64,000 bases of DNA from Rostratula benghalensis (taxonomy: Eukaryota > Chordata > Aves > Charadriiformes > Rostratulidae): the NCBI GenBank assembly GCA_013399305.1, contig VXAI01000138.1, positions 744,001 to 808,000 of the forward strand, read 5' to 3'. Below, in pieces: positions 25,301 through 37,729 of this stretch (position 1 is the stretch's first letter; each line of letters starts with the position of its first letter). The notes under the pieces were generated by a model that saw nothing but the letters and a program-made list of their open reading frames with translations, had not been told where the DNA came from and searched no databases. The position numbers were made by a program, and so were the translations under genes.

Positions 25301-26739
25301 TTAATAATACAGGATTTTTTTTAAAAAAGGGTAGTTTAGAATCACTACTTCTGTGTAATTTAATTTTTTTTTTGTATTATGTGAATTTTCTTTAGAAGCA
25401 TTTTTTAAGCTACAGTGTGCTTAGTCACTTGTTCCCCACCTCCCCAAATAATTTTATTTTATATATTAGTTCACAAAGCAGGGAAGAGATTTTCCTTTTG
25501 CTTTCACAAAACCAGCCTTGCTACTGAATTGCCAATTTTCTGAAGCAGAACCTCAGATTGCAGAGAATAATACCTCGAGTTTGCTTCTGTGAAATAAGAT
25601 GGCAAGGTTAGGAAATGTCAGTAACCGCGGGGCTGTGGTGCCAGTTGTACCCTTGTGTTCCCCCTTTATCCCGTGAATGCCTTTCTCTCCCCACCGCCTG
25701 ACACGTGCCCTCCACCCGCTCAAAGATTTCCATGTCCCAGCTGCTCTGCAGACTTGGATCATTTTGGTGCTTTGTTGAGAAGGGAAGCTCCTACAAAAAG
25801 GGGCAGGCTGGAGGTGGCCAGAGGAGTTAATAAGGTATTTTCTGGTGGCTGAAATACCTGTTTTCCCTTTTCCTCTCTTGCATTTGTGCTTCCCGTAATC
25901 CCCTTGGCCTTTACCAGCCCGTTCGCTTCACCTTCTCAGGAATCAGCAGCCCCTGCTCTGGGGCACAGTGCGTGGGACATCCTTTGCAGGGCATCCTTTT
26001 CCTTCTCTTCAGGCTTCTCCTCTGAAAACTTGCTGCTTTGCACTTGCAAACAGTGACCTTTGTGCAGCTGTGGCTTTACACCTGGTTTTGTCTGAATTCA
26101 TTCCAATCTGTTAGAGCCTGTTGAGTTGGCAATAAAAAAAATGTGATGATCATTATTTTCATTCCAGCAATGATCATTATCCTCGCTCCAGCAGATCCTT
26201 GCTGTATGTTTATGGTTTATAGATAATTACTGTATCCACAAAGGAGGGAGAACAGAAGAGATTTATCTTGCCTCCATACATGTAGTCAGTCTGAGTGTTT
26301 GTCTGATGGAGAAACTTTATTGACTATTGTCAGGAGAAACTACAGAAAACAATAACAGCAGTATCACATACTTGTATAACTAAATATCCCAACACATGCA
26401 CAGTTTCTGTGTGTGTATAAATACTGCTGTAGCAGTAACTTTTTGGAGCTGCACTAATACAGACGGAATTCAGGAGCATTTGTTTCACAACAGGAGACTT
26501 TCTGAACCTGTGATGCAAAAGACCCAGATAAATCACTGATCCACTCTTCTGCTTCGTCTAATTGTTCTGATATCTCCAGACACCAGTTTCCACAGAGAGA
26601 TTCTTCCAGTACCCGTGGAAGCAGTTTGCTTCGTGGTGTCTGGAGGGTACAGATGGATGTGGCCTGAAATGTTCAGAGGGTGCTGGTGCTACTGAAGTTG
26701 CTTCTCTCTACAATTTTGGGTAAATAAATTGTGACTCAC

Positions 26740-26757
26740 TTTTTTTTTTTTTTTTTT
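26740..26757. repeat. T18 homopolymer
   Basis: Eighteen consecutive T residues follow GTGACTCAC. This is simple low-complexity sequence with no attached retroposon visible. Confidence 0.9.
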
Positions 26758-27902
26758 CTTTGACTTCATTTTGTTTTGTCAATAGAAGATGTCTTTGGCA
26801 TGAGAAGAAATGTGGTGTTTGTGACACAGGCTTTCTCTGCAGACAGTCTAAATATTTGCTTGCTGTGTTTTCCTGAGAGTGGCTGTTGGGCTGCCAGTCA
26901 GACTTCTGTAGACAGACAGCCGTTCCCTGTTAGCCTTTCCTAAACAAGGCCTTTTTGGCTATATTGCTGCTTGTTTCATGTACCACCAATCAGCCCAGGG
27001 TAATCAGCATGTCTGATGTCAAATATTTAAAATACCGAGTGTTTGCTGCAGCGCTCGCCTGTCTTTCTGTGGCTGTTGTTCACAGGCTGCTGACTCGGGC
27101 TGGATCCCATTGATGGGGAATATCTACTGCAATCAAGGTCTGATGGTGGGGTCCTATGGAGACAGCCAAGCTGGGCTTTAAGGGTGTTGCTGTGAAGTGG
27201 AGAATTGAGTGGAATGGCCTAGTGCTCCTGTTTCCTGGGAAAACCCAAGCTGGGCTCTGGTAATGGAGCTGTACTGGAGTGAACGCAGAGGAGCTGTGGG
27301 AAGCATTTGGGCTGCGGTGTAGACCTGATCCCTGAGGTCAGACTTAAAGATGGGCCTTTGCTCTCAAACACAGTTTAGCACACAGTGTGGGCACAGGGTG
27401 TCTCCTGTGGACCTTCCTCATCCCTGCTGAGATGAAGCCACTGCACCACGGTTGTTCTGTGTCGAAGGATGCAGAGGAACAAACGTGGCAGAGTGGTCCC
27501 CACGTCCAGACCAGAGGTGCTCTGCTCCTGGTCCCCACGGCTCAGCTGCTGCTTGACGGGCCTTTCAAAAGGCTGTTAACAACCTCTAAACATCTGCCTC
27601 TTCCTCCCGTAGTGGAACCATCAAAGTGGTCTCCTGCTGTAGGGGGTGATCAGCTGTGATCTCTTCCATGTTTTTCCTCGACTCTCACTGCTTTACGGTG
27701 TGACTGCAGGCAGAGCGCTCCTTGCTGCTCCGCTCTCCGCTTGTACCTCAGGCCGCTCGGCATTTGAAATACTTACTGAAGACCTTTTTGGAAGCCATAC
27801 ATAATGGTGCAGAAATTATCATTTGCTGATTAAAAATGTTGAGTTAGCTTGGGAGAGAACTGACATTTTGTGCTGTCTACAGTGTGTGTAGAAGAGAAAG
27901 CA

Positions 27903-27916
27903 GTTGCCATGGAAAC
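27903..27916. promoter_or_regulatory. X-box-like RFX motif in intron
   Basis: GTTGCCATGGAAAC differs at one of 14 positions from the ideal imperfect palindrome GTTGCCATGGCAAC bound by RFX factors, which control ciliary and centriolar genes. It lies deep in the 25.7-kb intron of a centrosomal gene. The motif is directly visible; activity is inference. An isolated 13/14 match in 64 kb is uncommon but can occur by chance. Confidence 0.4.
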
Positions 27917-28965
27917 TAGCTCTGATTCCGAGATGGAGTTCTTTTCAGCAAAATGGACTTTCTGTGTATAGAATATGAAACTGAACGTATCTGGTAGTTG
28001 TTATTAGACTGTTGACAGCATTTTATATTGATTTCTGGTTTTAGCTATTGGCAGCTGAAAAGGTGGAGTATGTCACTGCACTTGTGGAGGGGCGGGGTGC
28101 GTATCATATGGCAGTAATTTTGGTTTATACCATTACTCCCTGTTTAGGAACAAGTCAGTATTTCCTGCGTAGAAGTTAATAAATACATAATAATTTATCT
28201 GAGCAAAGCCCAGTGAGATCAGTCTTGCTCATCAGCAGAGCAAAGGGTCTGTGTGCCAGTTCTCAGCACATGCTGGCTGTGGCCTTGAGTGTCAGGTTTG
28301 TGTGGGAACAGCCATGGGGAGTGATTCCCAGTGACAGACAATCAGCTGTGCACAGGTTTCATTACCTAACTTTACTTTTAAAAATAAAGGAATACTGGAA
28401 TAATAAATGATCAAGTACCTTAGTAAACACAAAACAGGTGATAGTAGCGGCAGTGTTTGAGGTGATATAATATAATTTCTGAGCAGGGAGGCAAAAATCC
28501 TGTGGTACTTTGCAGAAATGGTCAATTTAGAATATAAGCTCTTGATTTGAAAATAAAAGGAGCACATGCTTTCTACTTGAGGCTCGGTGGATGGCAAAGC
28601 CAGACTCTAAAGTTGCTTATTGATGTTAATTCCAAGTATAAGAATGTAAATCTTCCCTTTGGCATGTAGTTGCTGTGATAGCGGATTGTTCCAAACATTG
28701 CAGCTAAACTTGCTCTTTGGTAAATGTCTGCTGGGCGGTGAAGGGAGTGCTTACTCACAGCATTCTTTATTAATGTTTTCTAGTTCTTTTGAAAAATCCT
28801 TTTTAGAATTACCTTGTAATTTGCTTGAGGCAGTTGACTTCTCCTAAGCTGTGAAACAAGTACAATGATTTGGAAAACAGCAGTGCAGTGTCTACTTCAA
28901 ACATCCCACTGGATGGCTGAAGGGATGACCTCTAATGCAAGATCAGGATTCATACTGAAGTTTTT

Positions 28966-29780
28966 TCACAGCACTGTAGAGTAATTCGGGTTGGAAGGAC
29001 CTCTGGAGGTCATCCTGTCCAACCTCCTACTCAAAGCAGGTCTAACTTCAAAATGACATCATGTTGCTTAGGGCCAAGTCCAACTGAGTTTTAAAAGTCT
29101 GAGATGATGGAGATTTCACAACTTTCCTTGCAACCTACTCCAGTCCTTTACTAAACCCTTGTCAAATTTCTTTTCCTTTATATCCAGTTGGAATGTCTGT
29201 TGTTACAATTTGGATCTGTGGCTGCTTGTCCTTTCACTGCCACCTTCAAGAAGAGTCTGCCTCTGTCTTCTCTATGATTCCTTACACTCAGTTGAAGACA
29301 GCAATTAGATTTCTCCTTAGTCTTCTGTTCTCCAGGCTGAACAAACCTCATGTGATGAACTTCCTGAAGGCCCTGGTGGCCTGTTCCTCCAGCTTGCAGA
29401 GTCTGAGGTCCATGTGAATAGCAGCCCTGCTCTCCACCATACCGACTGCTTTCCCCAGAGGAGATGTTCATTATGTTCTGTCGTCCAGGTCACTGGGGCA
29501 GATGTTCAGCTCTATCAGCCCCATCTGAACAGTGAGAAATGGCACTTGTAGCTGGTTGCCTGTTGACTCCTACACTTCAAACCCAGTGGTTCTCCCCTTT
29601 TCAGAGTCAGTCATTTCCTTGTAGAAGACAAGTTTGGTTGAGCATGATTTGCTCTTGTTGTATCCAGGTTGGCTCTTCCCTGTGACCCTTTTATTCCTTG
29701 TATGCCTGGAAATTAATTTTGTGGAGTTATACTCGATAATTTCTGCAGGGATGGTGGTTAGGATATCCTGTCTGTGACTG
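28966..29780 (-). mobile_element. CR1 LINE, degraded, about 0.8 kb
   Basis: Read on the + strand, the element starts with the reverse complement of a CR1 3' end (GGGTTGGAAGGACCTCTGGAG, then CCTGTCCAACCTCCTACTC). It continues through familiar CR1 3' region text: GGCTGCTTGTCCTTTCACTG near 29220, then CTTCTGTTCTCCAGGCTGAA near 29320. Beyond is a part of the reverse-transcriptase ORF (GGTTGAGCATGATTTGCTC near 29640; ATGCCTGGAAATTAATTTTG near 29705). The element therefore lies on the minus strand and is 5'-truncated. It is clearly old: many substitutions and indels, and no intact reading frame. It is the largest transposon remnant in the window. The end near 29780 is approximate. Confidence 0.85.
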
Positions 29781-31245
29781 CATATTAAGGTGCTGTGTAT
29801 TGCAAACTAAGTAGTTAAATTTTTTTAGCTTTTCTCTTGTCCCTTTTCTAGAGAAAGATTATCCAAAATTAGTTTAGTCTCTCTTCCTTAGGTCAGCAGA
29901 TGTTAATTCCATTCACTCACCCCCACCATAAATCAAGTTTTGAACAGTAGTCTAGCTGTTAAATGATTTATCTGATAGGAGAGATTTTATGATCCACTCA
30001 GTTCCTCAATTCAAAGGTATTATAAATCCAAATGAAAGAATGAAACACGAGATGAGAAATTATGACAATCTGTAGTTTGGAATGTTAACACCACTTGTTT
30101 TGGCAGTATTACTGGTCTTAAAACAATAGGATCCATATGGATGCTAATTTTCCCAATTTTGAGCAATAAATACAACCTCTTCATGGTTTAAGTAATGATA
30201 TTACTCAATACCACTGCAGGGGCCAGTAGACGGTTTCATGATGAGGTAATAAATAGCAATTTTGGAGAGCTGATTATTTGTATTTTTCTTTTATGTGGTT
30301 TACGATGGGGGAAGAAGAAATCTCAAAGCCAGTTGAGAAGCCTTGCCCTCTCCTGTAGCTGACATACTTTGGCTGAAGATATGTCAGTTGAGAAATATGA
30401 GACCATCCATAAAGCTCCGCACGCTCCCACATTAAAGTATTACAGAGAAACCTTCAAGTGGAAAACCAGTAACAAACTGCAGCTGAGACGCTTGTGGCAA
30501 ACTCTGCTGTCCTGGGCGCCCCACCACTGCTTGGCTTCTTCCTCCAAATGTTGCTTTAGTCGAGGAGAAAGGGGGGAGAATTCTCTGGTTTTCCCCTGTT
30601 TCACGGACGGGAGCTAGGAGGGATAAAAACCCAACGCAAGCCCCTGTGGGTCTGAAGTCCCCGTGGCAGACCCCAGGCTGGGGACTCTGCTGTTGCACAG
30701 CTCAGCAGCCCTTTGCCCACTGGCCCAGCCCCAGTGCCGCCAGCAGCTCCTCCAGAAGTCTCCATTTCTGCCTCAGAAGGTAGGAATTTGCTAGCCCACC
30801 AGCTGGAGGGGTGGCCAAGTGCTCTGCACTCTTTCACCACTGCTCCTCGTGCCAGTGCCCTGCTGGTGTGTCCTCCCAACGCCCTCCCCTTTCTCCAGGG
30901 CCAGGGGGCAGGTTCAGATCCACCCCTGCCCAGCTGCTTCATCTCCTGTTCTACCCAAACACCAGCCCTTGCCCCACCACACCATATGCAGGCCCCCTCC
31001 TCTGCGGGGTCAGCTCAGGAGAGACCGTGCCCTGTCTGTCCTTGCCAGACCCGGGACCCTGGGGTGCCCCTCGGGCAGGACCAGCAGCCCCTGGGAGGGC
31101 CCTTGTTCTGTGCCTTTCCCACCCTGAGTCATTACCGTTTTGTGTGTGTTTTCCCTCAAACTCAGGGATTTTAGCTTATGCATTTGGGGAGATTCCAGAT
31201 GGAGAAAGGTTTGTGTGACCTTGGCTACAGGTTGGGCAGGTGTTG

Positions 31246-31260
31246 GTGTGTGTGTGTGTG
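31246..31260. repeat. Short (GT)n microsatellite
   Basis: About seven uninterrupted GT units. It is short enough to be background, but could be polymorphic. Confidence 0.7.
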
Positions 31261-34200
31261 TTCAAGCTTACACAACTGTATATGCCCCTTTAGCAAGTTG
31301 TCTTTTTTTCCTCTTGGAAATGTACATTTTTCCCCCTATTTTTTCCCTTCTTTTAAGAAACAAATTAGAAAGAAAATGCATTATTTTAAAAGACAGTATT
31401 TTCAATATGCAGTCTGACAGCAGAGCTGTTCTTTGGTCCAGTCACCTTTGAAGAAATGAGAAGTGATTGCCATCAACAATGACTGTTCCTGCGCTCTGAA
31501 AGAGGGGCACAGACTGACAGTGACTTAAGGTCTTTAGTGCTGATTTCATACGCAAAGATACTTTTCACAGTATGACTTTAAAGCAGCCTTTCTCCTCCCA
31601 ATTACTCTACATGTTGGCAGCAAATTAGCTTAGAGGGAATATTGGGCACATCACAGTTCCCTGTGGATGTATCGGGGAGTCGGGTTGGGATCTTTTAGCT
31701 CAGTCAGACGCTGACTGACGTCGTTCATGTCTTCCCTTTCTGTCGCTTTGAAAGACTTCCTTTTGACAGGGAAGGTGATGTGGAAAAAAAAAAAAAGAAG
31801 CCAAGCTACAAGAAATGATTGGCAAAGTGATGATATCATCAGATGTTCAAAGACTTTGCAAATTGAAGCTTATTAGGCTGACATTTTGTCTTCTATTCAG
31901 CGCTAATTGGAATCATGCCTGAGTGCATGATGTGGAAGGTACTTAATACCTGAGTGTTTATCATGACAAAATGACAGAAATTGATGTCGAGGGTGCTGTA
32001 GATTTCTGTTTCATGGAGAAAACAATATACTTCAAACCTCAATTACACATATCATAGTCATTTGTATTCCTATGTATGAAAGCCTCCCTGAAATATTGCA
32101 GGTAAGAAAACCTGATTTTTGGCCCCTAAATTATTGGCCTGATTGTAAACATTCCATTTGCAGGTTTTAAAGTTGTTCTTCAGAGTTCATAAAAACAACA
32201 CTGATATAGTTTAAAAAAAAAATAAAGAAAAGACAAAAAGACCTGACACAGTGCTTTTACTTGAAACAGACCTGAAAATCCCAGGAAGAGTGAACTCCGT
32301 CTTCCGCACGGGTGATACAGTTCTTCTAAAGTTGTCTCTGGCAGCTTCAGGTCTTTTGTAGTCTCTGCTTTCTGCTGTATTGGCAGCTGTAAAACGCATT
32401 TGGAAAAGAGAAACAGTGAGGAAGGTGATTTTGGGAAGGCAGCCGCTGCACACATGGGGTACCCTGGGATATCTGAGGAGAGCTGCGTGTCCTGGTGTCA
32501 CTGGGATTTCCACGTTTGATGTGGCTGCCCCTGTCGAGGGTGGGTTCCTGGGGCCTGGGGCAGCACAAGTGGGCAGTGTGTCAGTCTGCAGGTTCATCTT
32601 GCACCCCACACAGCTGAACTCAGATCTTCAGCTAAACCTCTAGGATAGTATAAAATGAATATTTCTGTAACAGGCAATGGAAACAACTAGCTGTTAGTTG
32701 AAATCTTGACTTGAATTACTGTTTCTAGTGAAAAACAGATTGATTATTGTAAAGTAATTTATTTTAAAAAACATTAAAAAGCACCAATCAATGTAGTGTG
32801 GATGCTCCTAGGAGCCACCATCAGTGTGTGACTGATTCTGCTGACTGTAACCACCAGCAATCCCGTAACTAATAAGAGGTTGACAAGCAGTCATTTAGAA
32901 GTGGGTAATTATTTGTATGGCTGGAAGCCTCTCGGGGGTCGGAGTCTACGTTGTGTTAGTGAGAATATAAAATAACAGACAGTGGCTGTCCCAGTAAGCC
33001 CATAAGGGAAAGGTGCTCCTGGGCTGGCAGCAGTGGGAGCAGCAAGGGGAGGCTGAGCCCTGGGATGGACGGTGAGGTCTGTCAGCAGGTTGACGTGGTG
33101 TGAGCCAGAGAGCAGAAGACACAGTGCCTGAGCTGCTTCCCTCAAGTGGCTCTACTGACAACACAGTAAAAGAGCCTTTCCATGGGCTGTCTGTGGTGTT
33201 AAGGGACATCTAAAGTACGTTGGGTTCTTGCCCTGCAGTTCTTGTCTGCAGTCACTGCCCTTGTCAAGGGTTTCTCGTGACTGAGTAGGAAAGCCTTTGG
33301 CTTTAGGGGGGAGGTGAGCACGTGAAGAACATTTCTGTCTGCTCAGTTTGGGAACCCTTATCAATATTCACTTGTATAAATGCCAGTTGCTCAATCTATT
33401 CAAGCTATGTTTAATAAGGACTAACGGTACCCCTTCTAGATCTGTGGGTTGCATTGACTCCTGGTGGGAAAGCAAATGTGAAGAATAATTTGTTATTATA
33501 ACTTTTGATCTGTTGGATGCTGTTGCTGGGGAGTTGAGAGGGAGAGAATGGAGCAGGACTCAAGCTGTCAATGTGCCACTGGAAATATTAGGGAGGACAT
33601 ACAGCTGTTCCTGGGAAGATCAGCTGGAGGTGAGTGAGAGTGTGTTTGTGTGCAGGTACGTGTGTGAGTTATTGCCCTCTAATGGATAGAGCCTGAATGG
33701 CTCAGCTGGGCGTGCTTTCGTGGGTTTCTGTAGCAAAACATCATTTTCAGGATGTCTGATGTTTTCCATTTTAGAAGAATCTTGTAATGTTTATTCATAA
33801 GCCTGATACATCTTTTGTGGGTAATGTTCCTTTAGTTTGTAAAATTAATTTAAAATTCAGTAGAAAGTCCCACAGCTTCGAGAAATGCCTTTTCTTTGTT
33901 CTGTGAAGTTTTGTTTCAGCTAAATTATAGCTGCTTAAAATTCACTATTTTCCTTTTCTATTTTTACCATTGTGCTTCTCCTCTGGGGAGAAGTGGAGGA
34001 GCAGAGCTCGCTCCCCAGGCGTTGTTAGACCCAGAGCGTGCCCAGTCTCCACACTCCTGCCCAGAGCCCTGTGGAACCAGGATCTGCCAAGCTCCTGAGA
34101 TGCTGGGGGCAGGGGGAGTGAGCTTCTCACCTCACGGCTCTGCTTGACACCCTGGCTGTAGCTGCAGCTCCTGGTGCCCACGTCCATGCCGTGGTTTTTC

Positions 34201-37200
34201 CAGGGGAGGTGGCAGAAGTGTGCACCATAATGTGTACAGATGGAGGTTTGAAACCTTGGTGAGATTCAAGATAAAGTCAAGTGTTCTAGTGATGCATGGT
34301 AGATTAGGTTTTGCTTTGCTCTTTGAATAAAACTGTCTTTGAAGGTACTTTTAAAATAGCCTGAGAAAGAAATCTGCAGGGTAGCTGGAAACTGGATTCA
34401 CAGTTGTTTGTGCTGCAGGTACTCCCCTTCTACACGCTCTTTAAAGCACAATCCTAACATTGTCGCAGTTTTTCCTCACAGGACTCTATATTCGTTCGAT
34501 AAAGAGCTTTGGGAGACTTAGATTTCAGAATTACATTTCTTCTTTCTGCAACCATTGACTTTTCCTTTTATAGATTTCCAACACTTGCTTCTGCAGCTGG
34601 AGAGCGATGGAGCGATTTGAACACTTTGCAGAACGTGTGTTGCCAACAGCTTTCTTCATCTCCAGCTGGAGCTGTGTGAGATGTCAGTGCCCAGCAGTTA
34701 CCTTCCTTCCCTCGAGGGGGCTCGTGGTGGTGGTGGGCAGTATGGTTATTCCAGAGAGGTTCCTGATGGACATGGGTTGCAACAAGCCAGGTATTCCTAC
34801 TTAGGAAATCACATAAATGTTTTGGGGAGAGCAGTGACTGATTTCACAAAGCTCTGCTCAGGTACCTCCCGTCTCTGTGCATTAAGTTTTAGCCAAGTGC
34901 ACCATGATCCAATTAACAAGCTGAATCTCAGTTGGAAGAGCAGAAGGGACAGTACATTAAATTCCATTGTAATGACTCTTTTCCCACAAATGACTCCTCT
35001 AAGGCATGATACGAGGCTCCCAGTTCTGGCTTCTCCTCTCCTGCTCCAGGGCTGGGGCACTTCCCTGAGCTCCGCCGGGCAGGCCCCTGGCTCCCACTGC
35101 TTACTCCTGGGAGCTAAAGAAGTTGTCCCTGGGCTTGGGCTACTCCATGTTCCATTCACGGTGAAACTGGGGGGGGAAAAAAAGCATATGTTACCAGAGG
35201 GATGAAGGATATTGCAGGAGCATCTTCTCAGCCCAAGATGGGGAATTTATCTGCATTTATAAACATTGGTGTTTTTCCTCTGAACATGATGTTTCCTAGA
35301 AATATGGGTTTTCTTCTGAGAATAGTTATTTTCTACTTAGAATAGATTGGCAGCCATTGTTTGTATTGTTTAGGATCAATTGAGGGATTTTTCTAAATGT
35401 TATTTTGACTTGATGACGTTGTTGGTCGGTGACTTAGGAAAGCTGGGGTTGTTCAGTGCACCAGCAGCTACAATGGTTACTGGTGCACATGGACACCTAA
35501 TGCCTGTGTGTTGTGATGGCTGTGGTAATAGCACCATTAAAGAACAAAAGGTAGCAACGAGTAGTAGCTCTGTATCTGGCCAATCCCCTCGAATTACCAT
35601 AAATATTTGAGCAATCTGAATAGTTTTGGACTCTGTAGTAAAGCTTTCCTGTTCTTATCTGGCAGCGAAGGAATGTGGAATAAAGTATTCATTTAACCGA
35701 GTATGAAAATATGTATGCTATGCAGTTATAATCATGTGTCATTAATCAGAAAATACTGCAGAAACTCTGACAAATTAAAAACACAAGGATGTGTCTGCAA
35801 GGGCTTTTTCAGTCATTAAAAAGCTGCTTCACCTCTCAGGCAAACTATTTAATGGCAACTTCTTGCTCAGTGTACTGACATCTTCAAAGGCTCTGACATC
35901 TGTCGGCCTTTGAACTACCATTAAAAAATATTATCCCATTTCCATTCTTTTATGCCCATTTTTTTAATTATAGCCCTTCTTTCAAGTTAGGAACATGGTT
36001 GGTTTAAATGATGCTGTCCTTTCGTTTTCAGCCACCCAGCTGCGGTTTGAATAAATTGATGTAGAATCAAAGGCGGGACTTTAAAGGGAAAAGGTTTGAT
36101 GGACTTGGACTCCGAACCAGATGAGGTTTTATGATGAAAAGGGTTTAATCCCAGCACAGGCATCGCTTCTATCAGTCGAGCAGTACAAAGCGATTCATAT
36201 ATATAGGTTCACGAGAAATGATCTATTTTTTTTTTTAAACAGCACAGATCTCTTCAGGACTTGCAAATGTGGCATTAGCTAATATTCAGAGAGCTGATTT
36301 CCTTTCATCCAGCAGAAGCTTATGATTATGGTACAGTTCTCGAATTGGAAATGAGAGCTGCAACACAGATTTAAAGCTATGCTGTCTGATTTGTATTCAG
36401 TATACATGTCACTGCGGGACAAGCGAGTCTGGGCCGAGCTGCTTCAGTAACGGGAAAAGCAGTTCCAGCATCTCAGATTCTGAGGGGGGTGGTACCAATT
36501 AATTCTTACCTGCTCTACCTGAGCATTGTGTCGGGTAGTTAGTAGATTACTATCATTTCTAAAGCTGTGCAAACAATCCCTTGTGAGAACATCTCTTTGG
36601 CATCGTTCGCATGAGAGGCTGAGGGAAAGGCGCAGCATTAATCAGTAATGGCTTCTAACGGAGTCGCTTATGGGGAAGGCAACGTTTGCTTCTCTGTGTG
36701 TGAGTTTCAAGGAGGTTTAGCAGAGACAGCCTTGCTGCTGCTTTACAGCCTTCATCAAGTGCTAATCAGGCATGCATATGGAGAAAACCAAAGTCTCTGT
36801 CTTTACAAACGCCTCAGGTGCCATTTGTCAAAACCAGCACCTCCTGAGTGTCAAGAAATGGTCTCTCAAAAGTGCCCTGGTCTTAGTGCTTCAGGGTAGT
36901 GGAGATGTGGTACACACTGATGGTCTCTTACTTGTACGTAATCAGATTGTGTCCTGCAAAGCAGTGGTGCTTTCCAGAAAAGCTCAAGCAGTGGATTTCA
37001 AACATCTGCAGGTCTTGTCCTGTGAAAAGGCTGAGCTCCACTGTTGGACTGAAGGGAGACCCTTTGCTGCTCTGCCTCCCACCAGCAGCTTCTCCTTCAG
37101 GCTGTCCCCACAACCTGCCAGAGTCTTCAGTTTAGGAGCAATTCATCACTCCTGATCTCGTAATGCAGTTTTGAGGTTGGTTTTTTTGGGGGGAGGGTGA

Positions 37201-37715
37201 GTGACAAATACAAACATGGACCTCTACGAATGGATGTATTTACTGGTTTATTTTATTTTACTGGTACATTACTAGTGCTGGTGTGTCTTTACCGTGTATT
37301 TTGAATTTTACATTTAAACTATATATTAATACTTATTCAAAGGACACTAGATTCAAAACAGCTGCATAAATAAGTCTGAAGAAATTCCTGCCCCAGGATG
37401 CAGTGGCCTATTTGTCATTCAGACTACGAAAGTGGCATGCTCTGAATTCAAGGACAAACTGAGGAGGATGAAAAGGATAGAGATCAATGTAAAGGTGCCA
37501 GAGGAAGATACTGAGCCAAGAGTAAAATGTTATGCCAACAGTTTTCATTTATTTCCTACTGTGATTGATCTTGTCTTTCTGAACTGGTGGCGGTGGAGTA
37601 TGGTGCTTCCAAAAGGTCTCTGAAGTCAGAGGAGCCGCTGTTGAGATGATGGGAAAGGTGCAACCAGCACTTGTTGATGAAGTGCAGAGCAGGAGACCAG
37701 GAATGGAGTCAGCTC

Positions 37716-37729
37716 TGTGTGTGTGTGTG
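37716..37729. repeat. Short (TG)n microsatellite
   Basis: Seven TG units, followed by CACAAAACACACC, which gives weak local inverted symmetry. Confidence 0.7.

Noticed and set aside
30713..31218. Overlapping Pro-rich open frames of 102-153 codons in three + frames
   Set aside because: Several frames are open at once in a GC-rich patch, which points to base composition rather than coding.
34681..35205. 174-codon + strand open frame
   Set aside because: No recognisable domain; composition changes along its length; it lies in an intron with no other gene signal.
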